A DNA stretch of 64,000 bases from Clostridium homopropionicum DSM 5847 (GCF_001263795.1 NZ_LHUR01000018.1:1-64000), one strand, 5' to 3'; shown: positions 8,818 to 17,326, counted from the first letter of the stretch. Numbers and translations are program-made. Notes: generated from the letters alone by a model not told the origin.

Positions 8818-11745
8818 ATGGATTTTTCTCTGAATAAAATATATCATGATTTTAAATTAATTGAAGAGAAGTATATTAAAGAAATAAATTCAAAAGCTAG
8901 AATATTCCAGCATAACAAAACGGGAGCAAGACTATTAAATTTAGAAAATGATGATGATAATAAGGTTTTTGCTATAGGCTTTAGGACTCCTCCAAAGGAT
9001 AGCACAGGAATTGCCCATATAATGGAGCATTCGGTTTTATGCGGTTCTAGAAAATTCTCAATTAAGGACCCCTTTGTAGAACTTGCAAAAGGTTCTTTAA
9101 ATACATTTTTGAATGCAATGACTTTTTCAGATAAAACCTTGTATCCAGTTGCCAGCAAGAATGATAAAGACTTTTTTAACCTTATGGATGTGTATTTAGA
9201 TGCGGTCTTATATCCAAACATATATAAGTATCCGGAAATATTAATGCAAGAAGGATGGCATCATGAGCTAAATAGTGAGGATGATGAAATAACATATAAA
9301 GGTGTAGTATATAATGAAATGAAGGGAGTTTTTTCTTCACCGGAAGACGTTTTGTATAGAAAAATACAAGAGTCTTTATTTCCTGACACTACTTATGGTT
9401 TTGAATCAGGAGGAGATCCTCAATATATACCAGACCTAACTTATGAGAAATTTATTGATTTTCATAAAAACTTTTACCATCCTTCAAATAGTTATATATA
9501 TTTATACGGAAATGGAAACTTAGATGAACAGCTTAGATTTATTAATGAAGAATATTTAAATAAATTTGATAAAGCTGAAATAAATTCTCGAATAGAAGTC
9601 CAAAAACCCTTTGGTGGAATAAGAGATTTCAAAGCAGAATATTCCGTTTCAAAAGAAGACCAAGGAAAAGATAAGACATTTTTCAGCTTAAATTTTGTTC
9701 TTGGTGAGGCATGTAATGATGAGCTTTACTTAGCCTTTGATATTTTGGAATATTTATTACTAGAAACTCCAGCTGCTCCATTAAAAAAAGCTCTTATTGA
9801 GGCAGGAATAGGAAAAGATGTTTATGGTTTTTTTGATAATAGTATACTTCAACCTGTATTTAGTGTGGTTGTAAAAAATTCCAATGAGGATAAAAAAGAG
9901 GAATTCAAAAAGATAATATTTGATACTTTTAATGAACTAGTTGAAAAAGGAATAGATAAAAAACTCATTGAGGCATGTATTAACATAAAAGAATTTAGAT
10001 TAAGAGAAGGAGATACTAGGAATTATCCAAAGGGTCTCATATATTATACAAAAGCTATGGATAGCTGGCTTTATGATGGAAATCCACTTTCCCATTTAGA
10101 GTATGAAGAAACATTTAATAAGATAAAAATAGCATTAACTACTAATTACTTTGAAGAGTTAATTAAAAAATATTTATTAAATGTAAAGCACGGGTCAATA
10201 ATTACCCTTACTCCAAAACAAGGGTTAGCAGAAGAAAAGGCAGAAAAGTTAAGATTAAAATTAAAAGAATATAAATCAACTCTGTCAAAAAAAGAATTAA
10301 AGAAATTAGTAGAAGAAACAAATAGTCTAAGAGAAAGACAGACTTCTCCTGAAAAGAAGGAAGATTTAGAAAAAATACCATTGTTGTCATTGAAGGATAT
10401 AGATCCTAAGGCTGAGGAATTGCCATTAGAAGAAACAACTATAGGAAATAATAAATTACTATATCATTCATTGTTTACTAACAAGATAGTCTACTTAAAA
10501 TTTATTTTTGATTCAAAAACTGTAGAAGAAAATTATATTCCGTATGTTAGCTTACTTTCTGCAGTGCTTGGGAAAATAGGAACTGAAAAATATGATTATG
10601 CTGATTTGGCAAATGAAATTAATATTTATACAGGTGGTATAGGGTACTCTTCTTCAACCTTTATTAAAAATGGTACTGAGGGAGAATATCTACCTAAGTT
10701 TATAGTGAAAGCAAAGGTATTGATTGATAAGCTGCCCAAAAACATAGATATTCTTGAAGAAATAATCTTAAATACTAAAATGGATGATAAAAAGAGACTC
10801 AAGGAGATAATACAAGAGACAAAATCTAGACTAGAAATGGTTATTTTTGATGCTGGTCATATTGTAGCTGCAAACAGGCTATTTTCATACTTCTCACCTG
10901 TAGGAAAATATGAAGAAAATATTTCAGGACTTCAATTCTATAAATTTGTAGAAGAATTAGAGGAAAATTTCGATGAAAAGGCTGATGAAATAATTCGTAG
11001 TTTGAAAAAGGTTGCAGAAGCTATTTTTAATAAGAATAATTTAATAATAAGTATAGCAATTGAGGAAGAACATTTTAATGGTGCTAAGGAAAATATAATT
11101 AAATTTATTGAAAAACTAGATGATAAGGTTTTAAAAATAAATGAATATAAGTTTGAGATTGATCCACAAAATGAGGGGCTTTTAACTGAAGGAGATGTTC
11201 AATATGTGGTTAAAGGATGCAATTTTAAACAGTTAGGTTACGAATATAGTGGAAGTTTACAGGTGTTGAAGACTATTATAAGTCTTGATTATTTATGGCA
11301 TAATATCCGTGTACTTGGGGGAGCTTATGGTTCTTTTGCTAGCTTTGGAAGAAGTGGAAATATGTTTTTTGGCTCTTATAGAGATCCAAACTTAAAAGAA
11401 ACTATAGATGCATATAAAAAAGCAGAACTTTATTTAAAAAACTTTGATGTAAATGAAAGAGAAATGACAAAGTATATTATAGGCACTATAAGTGGATTAG
11501 ATATGCCATTAACACCAGCTGCTAAATCTGAAAAAGCAGTAGCATACTATTTAAGTAATATTACTAAAGAAGATGTGCAAAAGGAAAGAGATGAAATATT
11601 AAATTGTAATAAAGAAATGATTAAGTCTTTCTCAAGTCTTATTGCTGATGCAATGAAAGAAAATTATATATGTGTTTTAGGAAATTCATCAAAAATAAAA
11701 AATAATAAAGATATTTTTAATAATTTAGTAGAAGTATTTAAATAG
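8818..11745 (+). CDS. M16C-family zinc metallopeptidase
   Basis: At 975 residues this matches the insulinase/presequence-protease (M16C) group, whose two similar halves clamp a peptide in a closed chamber. The inverted zinc motif HIMEH is at residues 67-71, and a YNEMKGVFSSPEDVL segment about 100 residues later supplies the third ligand and the family signature. No signal peptide is seen, so it is probably a cytosolic peptide-degrading enzyme. A central charged linker (about residues 470-530) joins the halves. AGAGGAGG precedes the ATG. It is monocistronic and ends at a strong hairpin. Confidence 0.92.
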   Translation: MDFSLNKIYHDFKLIEEKYIKEINSKARIFQHNKTGARLLNLENDDDNKVFAIGFRTPPKDSTGIAHIMEHSVLCGSRKFSIKDPFVELAKGSLNTFLNAMTFSDKTLYPVASKNDKDFFNLMDVYLDAVLYPNIYKYPEILMQEGWHHELNSEDDEITYKGVVYNEMKGVFSSPEDVLYRKIQESLFPDTTYGFESGGDPQYIPDLTYEKFIDFHKNFYHPSNSYIYLYGNGNLDEQLRFINEEYLNKFDKAEINSRIEVQKPFGGIRDFKAEYSVSKEDQGKDKTFFSLNFVLGEACNDELYLAFDILEYLLLETPAAPLKKALIEAGIGKDVYGFFDNSILQPVFSVVVKNSNEDKKEEFKKIIFDTFNELVEKGIDKKLIEACINIKEFRLREGDTRNYPKGLIYYTKAMDSWLYDGNPLSHLEYEETFNKIKIALTTNYFEELIKKYLLNVKHGSIITLTPKQGLAEEKAEKLRLKLKEYKSTLSKKELKKLVEETNSLRERQTSPEKKEDLEKIPLLSLKDIDPKAEELPLEETTIGNNKLLYHSLFTNKIVYLKFIFDSKTVEENYIPYVSLLSAVLGKIGTEKYDYADLANEINIYTGGIGYSSSTFIKNGTEGEYLPKFIVKAKVLIDKLPKNIDILEEIILNTKMDDKKRLKEIIQETKSRLEMVIFDAGHIVAANRLFSYFSPVGKYEENISGLQFYKFVEELEENFDEKADEIIRSLKKVAEAIFNKNNLIISIAIEEEHFNGAKENIIKFIEKLDDKVLKINEYKFEIDPQNEGLLTEGDVQYVVKGCNFKQLGYEYSGSLQVLKTIISLDYLWHNIRVLGGAYGSFASFGRSGNMFFGSYRDPNLKETIDAYKKAELYLKNFDVNEREMTKYIIGTISGLDMPLTPAAKSEKAVAYYLSNITKEDVQKERDEILNCNKEMIKSFSSLIADAMKENYICVLGNSSKIKNNKDIFNNLVEVFK

Positions 11746-11800
11746 TAATTAAGAAAAGTGTGCTTTATAAAGATAAGCACACTTTTCTTAATTACTCGTT
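11744..11800. terminator. 22-bp stem bidirectional terminator
   Basis: Bases 11744-11765 and 11775-11796 are perfect inverted copies (AGTAATTAAGAAAAGTGTGC plus TT), with a 9-base loop. The stem overlaps the stop codons of both convergent genes, so it serves the M16C gene and the - strand gene. Confidence 0.85.
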
Positions 11801-12292
11801 TAAGTCAGGATATTTTACAAAAGTATTTTTCCCAAGGCTATAAAGATTATAACGAATAGGGATATTCTCCATTGTTATATAATCCATAGTAAACTCACCA
11901 TCCCAAGGGTGAATGGATATATATTTTGTATCATAGATATTAACTACAAATTTATCATTATTATCAAGAAATTTAATAAAAAACTTATATTTGGGCTTTA
12001 CATTTATGATTTGAGGCTTATCAATAAAATTTTGTTTTTTCAGTTCCTTAATAAACGAAAGTATTATTTCAATATTTTCTTCAGAAACCTCTTCTACTTT
12101 ATAAAAATTGTTGTCTAGAATTTTAATTTCATACTTTTTATTAAGGGTGAGATTTTTAGCCAATTGATTTGTATAGTAGTAATTGTTCGGCTTTTTTTTA
12201 TTATAATAAGCTGTGTAGCTTCCAAATAAAACTAGTATTAGTATTAGGAAGAGTATTATTAAGCTGCCCTTTTTCAAAGAGAACCACCTCAA
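11792..12292 (-). CDS. Membrane-anchored protein of unknown function
   Basis: This 166-residue protein begins with a basic stretch (MRWFSLKKG) and a long hydrophobic segment (about residues 10-28), followed by a Tyr/Lys/Asn-rich hydrophilic domain. That suggests an uncleaved signal anchor with the rest outside the membrane. There is no lipobox cysteine. The C-terminal part has a conserved-looking YISIHPWDGEFTMDYI segment. I do not recognise the family with confidence; it resembles small clostridial proteins of unknown function. AGGTGGTT lies upstream of the start on the - strand. It is convergent with the peptidase gene and divergent from the amidase gene. Confidence 0.75.
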   Translation of the reverse strand: MRWFSLKKGSLIILFLILILVLFGSYTAYYNKKKPNNYYYTNQLAKNLTLNKKYEIKILDNNFYKVEEVSEENIEIILSFIKELKKQNFIDKPQIINVKPKYKFFIKFLDNNDKFVVNIYDTKYISIHPWDGEFTMDYITMENIPIRYNLYSLGKNTFVKYPDLNE

Positions 12293-12402
12293 AAGTAATT
12301 TATATAAATAAAAATATGTGTTATTTTATCTTATTATTACAACTTTATTTTTATGTGCATATATTAAATTGAACGATTATTTAGTATACAAGGAGGAATC
12401 AC

Positions 12403-13191
12403 ATGAAAATATTTATAGATCCAGGACATGGCGGAAATGATTCAGGTGCAGTTGGAAATGGCTTTTTAGAGAAAAATCTAAATTTAGATATATCACTTCG
12501 TCAAAAGAGTTTATTTGAGAGTTTTGGACATCAAGTAAAGATGTCAAGAATTACAGATGAATCAGTATCCTTAGAAAAGAGAGTAGAAAATGCAAATCAA
12601 TGGGGCGCAGATATTTTTATTTCAAATCATATCAACTCTGGAGGAGGTACAGGAATAGAGGTTTGGCATTCCATTACAGGTGGAATTGGAAAACTATATG
12701 CAGAAAAAGTAGAAAACAACTTAAGAAAAATTTTTAAATCAAGAGGTTTGAAAAGTATGAGAGGTAACAATGGAGACTATTTGTATGTAATTAGAGCTAC
12801 TAAAATGCCGGCAATATTAAATGAGTTTGGATTTATAGACAATAGCTTTGATATGGCTATTATGAGTAAAGCGGAAATGAGACAAAAGTGTGCTGAGGCT
12901 GTAGTGTATGGGATTATAGGAAAAGAATTTAATGAAAAAAATATAACGGAGTATAAAAATTCAGAAAAAATTGCTTATAAGAAAATACTCATGTACAAGA
13001 AGCCAATGATGAAGGGAGAGGATATAAGACTACTACAGAAAAAACTTAATGAATTAGGATTCAATGTTGGAAATGCTGATGGAATTTTTGGATATAAAAC
13101 TGAAACACAAGTAAAAAAATATCAGCAATCTATAGGACTAGTGGTAGATGGAATTGTAGGAAAGAAAACTTGGGATAGCTTATTTAATTAA
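12403..13191 (+). CDS. N-acetylmuramoyl-L-alanine amidase with PG-binding domain
   Basis: Residues 1 to about 178 form an Amidase_3 zinc domain: FIDPGHGGNDSG with the first His ligand, a Glu in FLEKNLNL, and SNHINSGGG with the second His. Residues about 198-262 form a PG_binding_1 repeat (MKGEDIRLLQKKLNELGF, then VDGIVGKKTWDSL). It cleaves the amide between MurNAc and the stem peptide. There is no signal peptide, as in phage endolysins and mother-cell or spore lytic amidases such as CwlC, so release would need lysis or another route. No phage genes are nearby. AGGAGG precedes the ATG. Confidence 0.92.
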   Translation: MKIFIDPGHGGNDSGAVGNGFLEKNLNLDISLRQKSLFESFGHQVKMSRITDESVSLEKRVENANQWGADIFISNHINSGGGTGIEVWHSITGGIGKLYAEKVENNLRKIFKSRGLKSMRGNNGDYLYVIRATKMPAILNEFGFIDNSFDMAIMSKAEMRQKCAEAVVYGIIGKEFNEKNITEYKNSEKIAYKKILMYKKPMMKGEDIRLLQKKLNELGFNVGNADGIFGYKTETQVKKYQQSIGLVVDGIVGKKTWDSLFN

Positions 13192-13262
13192 TAATAATTT
13201 AAAAATTAATGCAAATAATAATGCTTGAGTAATAAAATATTAACTATAAGAGGAGAGAGAAG

Positions 13263-13418
13263 ATGGCTAGGAAAATGGGTAAAACACATAAGATAACAGA
13301 AGAACTTTCAAGAGAGTTTAAGAAGGTAAATATGGAGGCTGCTGAACTTATGGAAATGCCTAATACAGATAAAAAAAGAAAGCAAGGCAAAGGAAGTGCA
13401 AGAAATCAGTTTAAGTAG
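13263..13418 (+). CDS. Small basic protein, unknown (51 aa)
   Basis: A 51-residue frame with an excellent ribosome site (AGAGGAGAGAGAAG before the ATG). The N-terminus is MARKMGKTHK and the C-terminus is very basic (DKKRKQGKGSARNQFK), with a mixed-charge helix-like middle (ELSREFKKVNMEAAELMEM). It has no membrane segment. Size and charge would fit a nucleic-acid or spore-core protein, but no family is recognised. It is followed 20 bases later by another tiny basic gene and a shared terminator. Confidence 0.7.
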   Translation: MARKMGKTHKITEELSREFKKVNMEAAELMEMPNTDKKRKQGKGSARNQFK

Positions 13419-13438
13419 AATGCAAGGAGAAATGTAAA

Positions 13439-13579
13439 ATGGATAAAAAGGCAAGCAGCAATAAAAAATCAAGAAACAAGAGTAAAGAAGCATATAATTT
13501 GAAACATGAAAAATTAATGAATGAAGTCAGTGAAGACTTGACACCTAATAAAGACAGAAAAAACATTAAAGATAAATAG
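13439..13579 (+). CDS. Small basic protein, unknown (46 aa)
   Basis: A 46-residue frame with AAGGAG seven bases before the ATG. It starts MDKKASSNKKSRNKSKEAYN and is rich in Lys, Ser, Asn and Asp, with no hydrophobic segment. It lies 20 bases after the preceding tiny gene and just before a terminator, so the two form a two-gene operon. The lysine/asparagine-rich, low-complexity make-up suggests a disordered protein. It resembles in style the tiny protein encoded at 14121-14255, though the sequences are not clearly homologous. Confidence 0.65.
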   Translation: MDKKASSNKKSRNKSKEAYNLKHEKLMNEVSEDLTPNKDRKNIKDK

Positions 13580-13600
13580 CAGGTACAAGATAAAAAAAGT

Positions 13601-13637
13601 AAAAAAGGAGCATATAAAGCATAATGCTCCTTTTTTG
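13601..13637. terminator. Bidirectional intrinsic terminator
   Basis: AAAAAAGGAGCAT pairs with ATGCTCCTTTTTT around a 10-base loop. It separates the small-protein operon from the convergent ArsR gene. Confidence 0.85.
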
Positions 13638-13641
13638 ATTA

Positions 13642-13956
13642 CTAGTTGATTATAGGTATTTCGTCTAAAGTAAAAATACTGTTTATTATTTTTCGTACAT
13701 TATCATCTTTTAAACTGTATATTATTTCGGTACCATTTCTAGTTCCTTCAATTATTCCCTTTGATTTTAGTATAGATAGGTGTTGGGAAATTGTTGACTG
13801 GGGTAAATTGAGACAGTTTTGCATCTGAGAAACATTGTGTTCTTTTACCATAAGTCTGCATACAATGCAAAGTCGCGCTGGATGTCCAATGGTTTTTAAA
13901 ATTTCAGATACATCAATAATCTTTTCGTTATAATTATCAAGACTCAAATTAATCAC
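13642..13956 (-). CDS. ArsR-family winged-helix regulator
   Basis: This 104-residue protein has the ArsR/SmtB fold order: an N-terminal helix with KTIGHPARLCIVCRLM, then a helix-turn-helix (VSQMQNCLNLPQSTISQHLSILKSKGII) and a beta wing (GTRNGTEIIYSL). ArsR proteins repress target genes and let go when metal, metalloid or a redox signal is sensed. The LCIVC pair in helix 1-2 and the extra NC before the recognition helix could be the sensor, but the classical ELCVCDL site is absent. The target is unknown; no transport or resistance gene is adjacent. Confidence 0.88.
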   Translation of the reverse strand: MINLSLDNYNEKIIDVSEILKTIGHPARLCIVCRLMVKEHNVSQMQNCLNLPQSTISQHLSILKSKGIIEGTRNGTEIIYSLKDDNVRKIINSIFTLDEIPIIN

Positions 13957-14120
13957 ACCTTATGCTTGTATTTTAAAATTAATAAAATAATTAATTCAAA
14001 TTGTATGAAATAAATGACATTTTGTCAATAAAAATTAAGGAATAAAAGCCATATCCTTGGGAAAATTAAAGTTATATTATTATTAGTATATGTTATATAG
14101 AATGGAAAGGAGATTAGCGG

Positions 14121-14255
14121 ATGGAAAAAATAAAAGGAGAAAAACATAAAAAAAGCAAAAAGTTAGATGGACATAGGCCAGCTGATGATGCTAAGAAGAG
14201 AGGTAAAAGAACTCCAGAGAGATATACAAATTTTGATGGAGAACCTATAGAATAG
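14121..14255 (+). CDS. Small basic protein, unknown (44 aa)
   Basis: A 44-residue frame with a strong AAAGGAGAT ribosome site. It starts MEKIKGEKHKKSKKLDGHRP and continues ADDAKKRGKRTPERYTNFDG, a highly charged, Gly/Lys-rich, probably disordered protein. It stands alone between the ArsR gene and a strong terminator whose stem begins at its stop codon. No family is recognised. The clean ribosome site and exact fit to the terminator support a real gene. Confidence 0.7.
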   Translation: MEKIKGEKHKKSKKLDGHRPADDAKKRGKRTPERYTNFDGEPIE

Positions 14256-14296
14256 AAATGGCTATGGATAGTTTTCCATAGCCATTTCTATTCTTT
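14251..14296. terminator. Long-stem terminator overlapping a stop codon
   Basis: AATAGAAATGGCTATGGA (14251-14268) pairs perfectly with TCCATAGCCATTTCTATT (14275-14292), an 18-bp stem with a 6-base loop. The stop codon of the small upstream gene is inside the left arm. Confidence 0.8.
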
Positions 14297-14324
14297 GTGA
14301 ATATAATATATAAAAGAGAGGTAT

Positions 14325-14483
14325 TTAAAGACAATCAGCAGCAGCTTTTATAACTTCTGAGTCTTGCTTATCAATTGCTTTTAAATCTTCTAGTTCTTGA
14401 ATAAGTTCTTTAACTCTTTTTTTATTAAGTTCATTTGTAATTATTCTAGTAGTTAAGCTTATTTGTTTTAAATTCTCATTCAT
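14325..14483 (-). CDS. Small helical protein, unknown (52 aa)
   Basis: A 52-residue - strand frame preceded by a perfect TAGGAGGTAATCC ribosome site. The protein starts MNENLKQISLTTRIITNELN, has a charged, coiled-coil-like middle (KKRVKELIQELEDLKAI) and ends KAAADCL. Size and helix content recall small sporulation regulators such as Spo0E-like proteins, but the SQELD signature is missing, so no function is assigned. Confidence 0.7.
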   Translation of the reverse strand: MNENLKQISLTTRIITNELNKKRVKELIQELEDLKAIDKQDSEVIKAAADCL

Positions 14484-14618
14484 TGGATTACCTCCTAATT
14501 TGTCTTTATTGTAATTATTACCATTTATTTGCTGAATTATAACATTGTAAAAATATATCTTATAAATAATAATATTATGGTTAAAATATACTAATAATAA
14601 TTTTAAAGAGGAGATTAA

Positions 14619-14801
14619 ATGGATTATAATAAAGATGATATTGTATTAATTTTAGACGAAGGTGAATGGTATGGACTTTATGGTATAGTAGAAGGATTTA
14701 TAGAGCATATGCCATATGTTTTTTGTATACAAAAACCTTGTTATAGATATATTATTACTGATAAAGTTGAAAAATTTATTTTAAAGGTTAAATTGAGATA
14801 A
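14619..14801 (+). CDS. Small protein of unknown function (60 aa)
   Basis: A 60-residue protein with AGAGGAG upstream. The start MDYNKDDIVLILDEGEWYG, a Gly turn and IVEGF look like a small beta-barrel (SH3/KOW-like) fold, followed by a Tyr/Ile-rich strand region and a basic C-terminus (ILKVKLR). The family is not recognised. The next gene starts 38 bases later with its own ribosome site, so the two are probably co-transcribed. Confidence 0.7.
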   Translation: MDYNKDDIVLILDEGEWYGLYGIVEGFIEHMPYVFCIQKPCYRYIITDKVEKFILKVKLR

Positions 14802-14839
14802 GGACAAATTCTATACCTTTAACGATAGGAGGAATAAGC

Positions 14840-15154
14840 TTGATTGAGGATATTTTAAAAACGGAATACAGTTTGAAATTTGATGATTTAAGAAAAAATA
14901 GAATGATAACTAGTTATTATAAATATGGGCCTATTAAAAATAATTATGGTGAAAAATTAATAAATGCTATTGAAAATTTAGAGATAAGACTAAAAAAATA
15001 CAAGGACACTGGAAATACTGAGTATTTGTTAGATGTGGCCAATTTCGCTATGATAGAATTTATGTATCCTCAGCACAAAGATTCTTTTTTTAAAGCTACT
15101 GATAGTGAAGATAAACTTGAAGGAATGACCATTAAAGAATTAGAAAATTTATAG
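14840..15154 (+). CDS. Conserved-looking protein, unknown (104 aa)
   Basis: This 104-residue protein uses a TTG start; AGGAGG at 14828-14833 supports it. It is acidic and largely helical, with a segment NTEYLLDVANFAMIEFMYPQ followed by FFKATDSEDK. I recall that type of segment from phage and plasmid proteins of unknown role in Firmicutes, but I cannot name a family. It forms a pair with the upstream 60-residue gene and ends at a weak terminator before rubrerythrin. Confidence 0.72.
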   Translation: MIEDILKTEYSLKFDDLRKNRMITSYYKYGPIKNNYGEKLINAIENLEIRLKKYKDTGNTEYLLDVANFAMIEFMYPQHKDSFFKATDSEDKLEGMTIKELENL

Positions 15155-15184
15155 TACAAGCGGTGAATTAATTTATATTAGTAT

Positions 15185-15212
15185 AAGGCTGGAACAACCA
15201 GTCTTTTTTCTT
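15185..15212 (+). terminator. Intrinsic terminator
   Basis: AAGGCTGG pairs with CCAGTCTT (one G-T pair) around a 5-base loop and is followed by a run of T with one C. Confidence 0.75.
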
Positions 15213-15289
15213 TTTTTGCTTAAGTATAAAAAAGTTTTATAAGAGAAGTATATATTATATAAAATTTGTTAAATAGGAGTTGGTTTTTT

Positions 15290-15841
15290 ATGTTAAAAAA
15301 TGCAATGACAGCTGATTTTTTAAGATCTGCTTACGGGGGAGAAAGTATGGCACATATGAGATATTTAATATGGGGAGAAGCAGCAGAAAAAGATGATTTC
15401 CCTAATATTTCTAGGCTTTTTAAGGCAGTGGCATATGCGGAATTAGTCCATGCAAAAAATCATTTTAAAGTACTTAAGGAGCAAGTTGGTGATAATACAG
15501 TTCCAGCAGGGGCAGTTTTTGGAATTACCAACATAGTAGATAATCTTCAAGGTGCAATAAATGGAGAGTTACATGAAATTGATCAAATGTATCCTGTGTA
15601 TCTTGAAACTGCAAGATTTCAAGGAGAAAAAGATGCTGAAAGATCTTTTCATTATGCAGTGGAAGCTGAAAAAAAGCATGCTGAGCTATTTAATAAAGCT
15701 AAGGAAAGTGCAAAGGAAGGAAAAGATTTAGAAAAGGATAATTTCTACGTATGCCCTATATGTGGATATACAGAAGAGAAGGATGCTCCAGAAAAATGTC
15801 CTATTTGTGGTGCAAAAAAGGAACTATTTAAAGAATTTTAA
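15290..15841 (+). CDS. rbr: Rubrerythrin
   Basis: This 183-residue protein has an N-terminal ferritin-like four-helix domain with di-iron ligands in GGESMAHMRY, KAVAYAELVHAKNH and a second E/H set in FHYAVEAEKKHAELF. It ends in a rubredoxin domain with two CPxCG-type knuckles (YVCPICGYTEE and KCPICGAKK). Rubrerythrin reduces hydrogen peroxide in anaerobes. The start is placed at 15290 because AGGAG lies at 15274-15278; an upstream in-frame TTG at 15266 would place that site inside the gene. It is monocistronic between two terminators. Confidence 0.95.
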   Translation: MLKNAMTADFLRSAYGGESMAHMRYLIWGEAAEKDDFPNISRLFKAVAYAELVHAKNHFKVLKEQVGDNTVPAGAVFGITNIVDNLQGAINGELHEIDQMYPVYLETARFQGEKDAERSFHYAVEAEKKHAELFNKAKESAKEGKDLEKDNFYVCPICGYTEEKDAPEKCPICGAKKELFKEF

Positions 15842-15869
15842 TAGAAGTAACTGAAAAATATAAAAAGTA

Positions 15870-15912
15870 AAAAAACCTCAGTAAGCATAATGAGCTAGGC
15901 TGAGGTTTTAAT
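15870..15912 (+). terminator. Intrinsic terminator with bulged inner stem
   Basis: AAAACCTCAG pairs with CTGAGGTTTT. The 18-base interior can itself form a short stem (TAAGC with GCTA). A short T run follows. Confidence 0.7.
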
Positions 15913-16007
15913 AATGGGTGGGGATAATGAGTATTTAAATTATTTACAAAATGCAATAATTTTATACATTACTTATTTATTTATTATATTAAAGCTTAAT
16001 AAAACTA

Positions 16008-16036
16008 TTTACATATACCCGCTATGGGTATATAAT
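16008..16036 (+). promoter_or_regulatory. Sigma-A-type promoter of the selenocysteine operon
   Basis: TTTACA (16008-16013), a 17-base spacer and TATAAT (16031-16036). Start of transcription is expected near 16043, about 18 bases before tRNA-Sec. No other good promoter is seen before selD, so the tRNA and the sel genes probably share this one. Confidence 0.75.
16014..16032. promoter_or_regulatory. Palindrome inside the sel promoter spacer
   Basis: TATACCC and GGGTATA are perfect inverted arms with a 5-base centre. They fill the spacer between the -35 and -10 elements, an ideal place for a repressor. The pattern resembles operators of CsoR/CstR-type (DUF156) repressors, which bind C- and G-rich TACCC...GGGTA palindromes. 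No such regulator is encoded in the window, so the link is inferred. Confidence 0.5.
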
Positions 16037-16060
16037 ATACTAAAATCTATTTTATAATTT

Positions 16061-16157
16061 GGGGGCGGATGGATTCTGGTGGATCCCTTGGACTTCAAAT
16101 CCATAGTCGGGTGGTAGTACCGGCCGAGGTGGGTTCAATTCCTACACGTTCCCGCCA
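16061..16157 (+). tRNA. selC: tRNA-Sec (anticodon TCA)
   Basis: The 97-base gene has all hallmarks of bacterial selenocysteine tRNA: an extended acceptor stem (GGGGGCG with CGTTCCC), a 6-bp D stem (GGATTC with GGATCC), the anticodon loop CTTCAAA with TCA between TGGA and TCCA, a long variable arm, a T arm GTGGG-TTCAATT-CCTAC, and an encoded CCA at 16155-16157. It decodes UGA as selenocysteine with SelB. No terminator separates it from selD, which starts 40 bases later, so it is probably processed from the sel transcript. Confidence 0.95.
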
Positions 16158-16197
16158 ATTTTAAAATTGATATGCTAGCTGCAAGGGGGTGTCTATA

Positions 16198-17256
16198 TTG
16201 ACTGATAAGGAATTAAAAAGACTTACTCATATGTCATCAAAGGCTGGATGAGCTAGCAAATTAGGTCCGGAAGACCTGGCACAAGTTTTGTGTCATTTAG
16301 ATAATGATAATAGAAGAGATCCAAACTTAATTGTTGGTTTTGATAAATCAGATGATGCAGGGGTTTACAAGATTTCAGATGAGCTTGCTTTAGTTCAAAC
16401 AGTTGATTTCTTTACTCCAGTAGTAGATGATCCTTATACCTTTGGTCAAATTGCAGCAGCAAATGCCTTAAGCGATGTTTATGCTATGGGTGGGGAACCA
16501 CTAACAGCTCTAAATATTGCATGCTTTTCTTGTTCACTAGAGCCAAGTATTTTAGCCGAAATTTTAAAGGGTGGAGCTGATAAGATAAAAGAAGCCGGAG
16601 CTACTCTAGCAGGTGGTCACACTATAACAGATAATGAAATTAAATATGGATTATCTGTTACTGGCACAATTAATCCATCAAAGGTTATAACAAACTCAGG
16701 AGCAGTACCAGGAGATGTTCTTATTCTAACAAAACCTATTGGAGCTGGTGTTCTTACAACTGCATTTAAATTTGACATGATTTTAGAAGAGGAACTTAAA
16801 GAAGCTGTAACTGTAATGTCTGCACTAAATAAGACTGCTTCTGAAGAAATGCAAAAAATAGGTGTTAATGCCTGTACAGATATAACAGGTTTTGGACTTT
16901 TAGGACATAGTTACGAAATGGCTAAGGGCAGTAGAGTTCAATTTAAAATTTATAGTTCAAAGATTCCATTTATGAAAAATGTAATCAAATTAATTGAAAA
17001 GGATGCTGCTCCAGGAGGAGCACATTTGAATATGAAGTTCTTTGAGAATTGGGTAAGTTTTGATGAAGCTATTGAAAGAGCAATAAGAATTGCATTGTTT
17101 GATCCTCAGACTTCTGGTGGTCTATTAATATCTGTACCGAAAGAAAAAGGATTAAAGCTTTTAGAAATATTAAATCTCAATGGTTCAATAAAATCGGTGA
17201 TAATTGGAGAAGTATTAAAAGCAGATACAGAGGAAAATACTATTATTGTTGTATAA
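16198..17256 (+). CDS. selD: Selenide, water dikinase (a selenoprotein)
   Basis: SelD makes selenophosphate, the selenium donor for Sec-tRNA, from selenide and ATP. The full gene is 352 residues with an in-frame TGA at 16249-16251 read as Sec18 (context KAG-U-ASK); Lys21 is the second catalytic residue. E. coli has Cys17 and Lys20 here. The start is TTG at 16198, preceded by AAGGGGGTG; starting after the TGA would lose the active site. Other motifs are GGHTITDNEIKYG, DITGFGLLGH and DPQTSGGLL. A hairpin just after the TGA fits a bacterial SECIS. This SelD therefore needs Sec for its own synthesis. Confidence 0.94.
16252..16282 (+). promoter_or_regulatory. Bacterial SECIS hairpin in selD
   Basis: TTAGGTC (16261-16267) pairs with GACCTGG (16273-16279), with two T-G pairs at the base, around the loop CGGAA. 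It begins 9 bases after the UGA and carries G in the loop, as expected for an element read by SelB. Confidence 0.7.
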
Positions 17257-17326
17257 GAGGGCATAACCTTAAATTGATATATTCAATTATAGGCTATGTC
17301 CACTTTCCTTAAAGGAGGAATAAGTT

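Noticed and set aside
12403-13191. Prophage endolysin marking a phage region
   Set aside because: The amidase lacks a signal peptide like endolysins, but no holin, tail or capsid genes are near; a host lytic enzyme is more likely.
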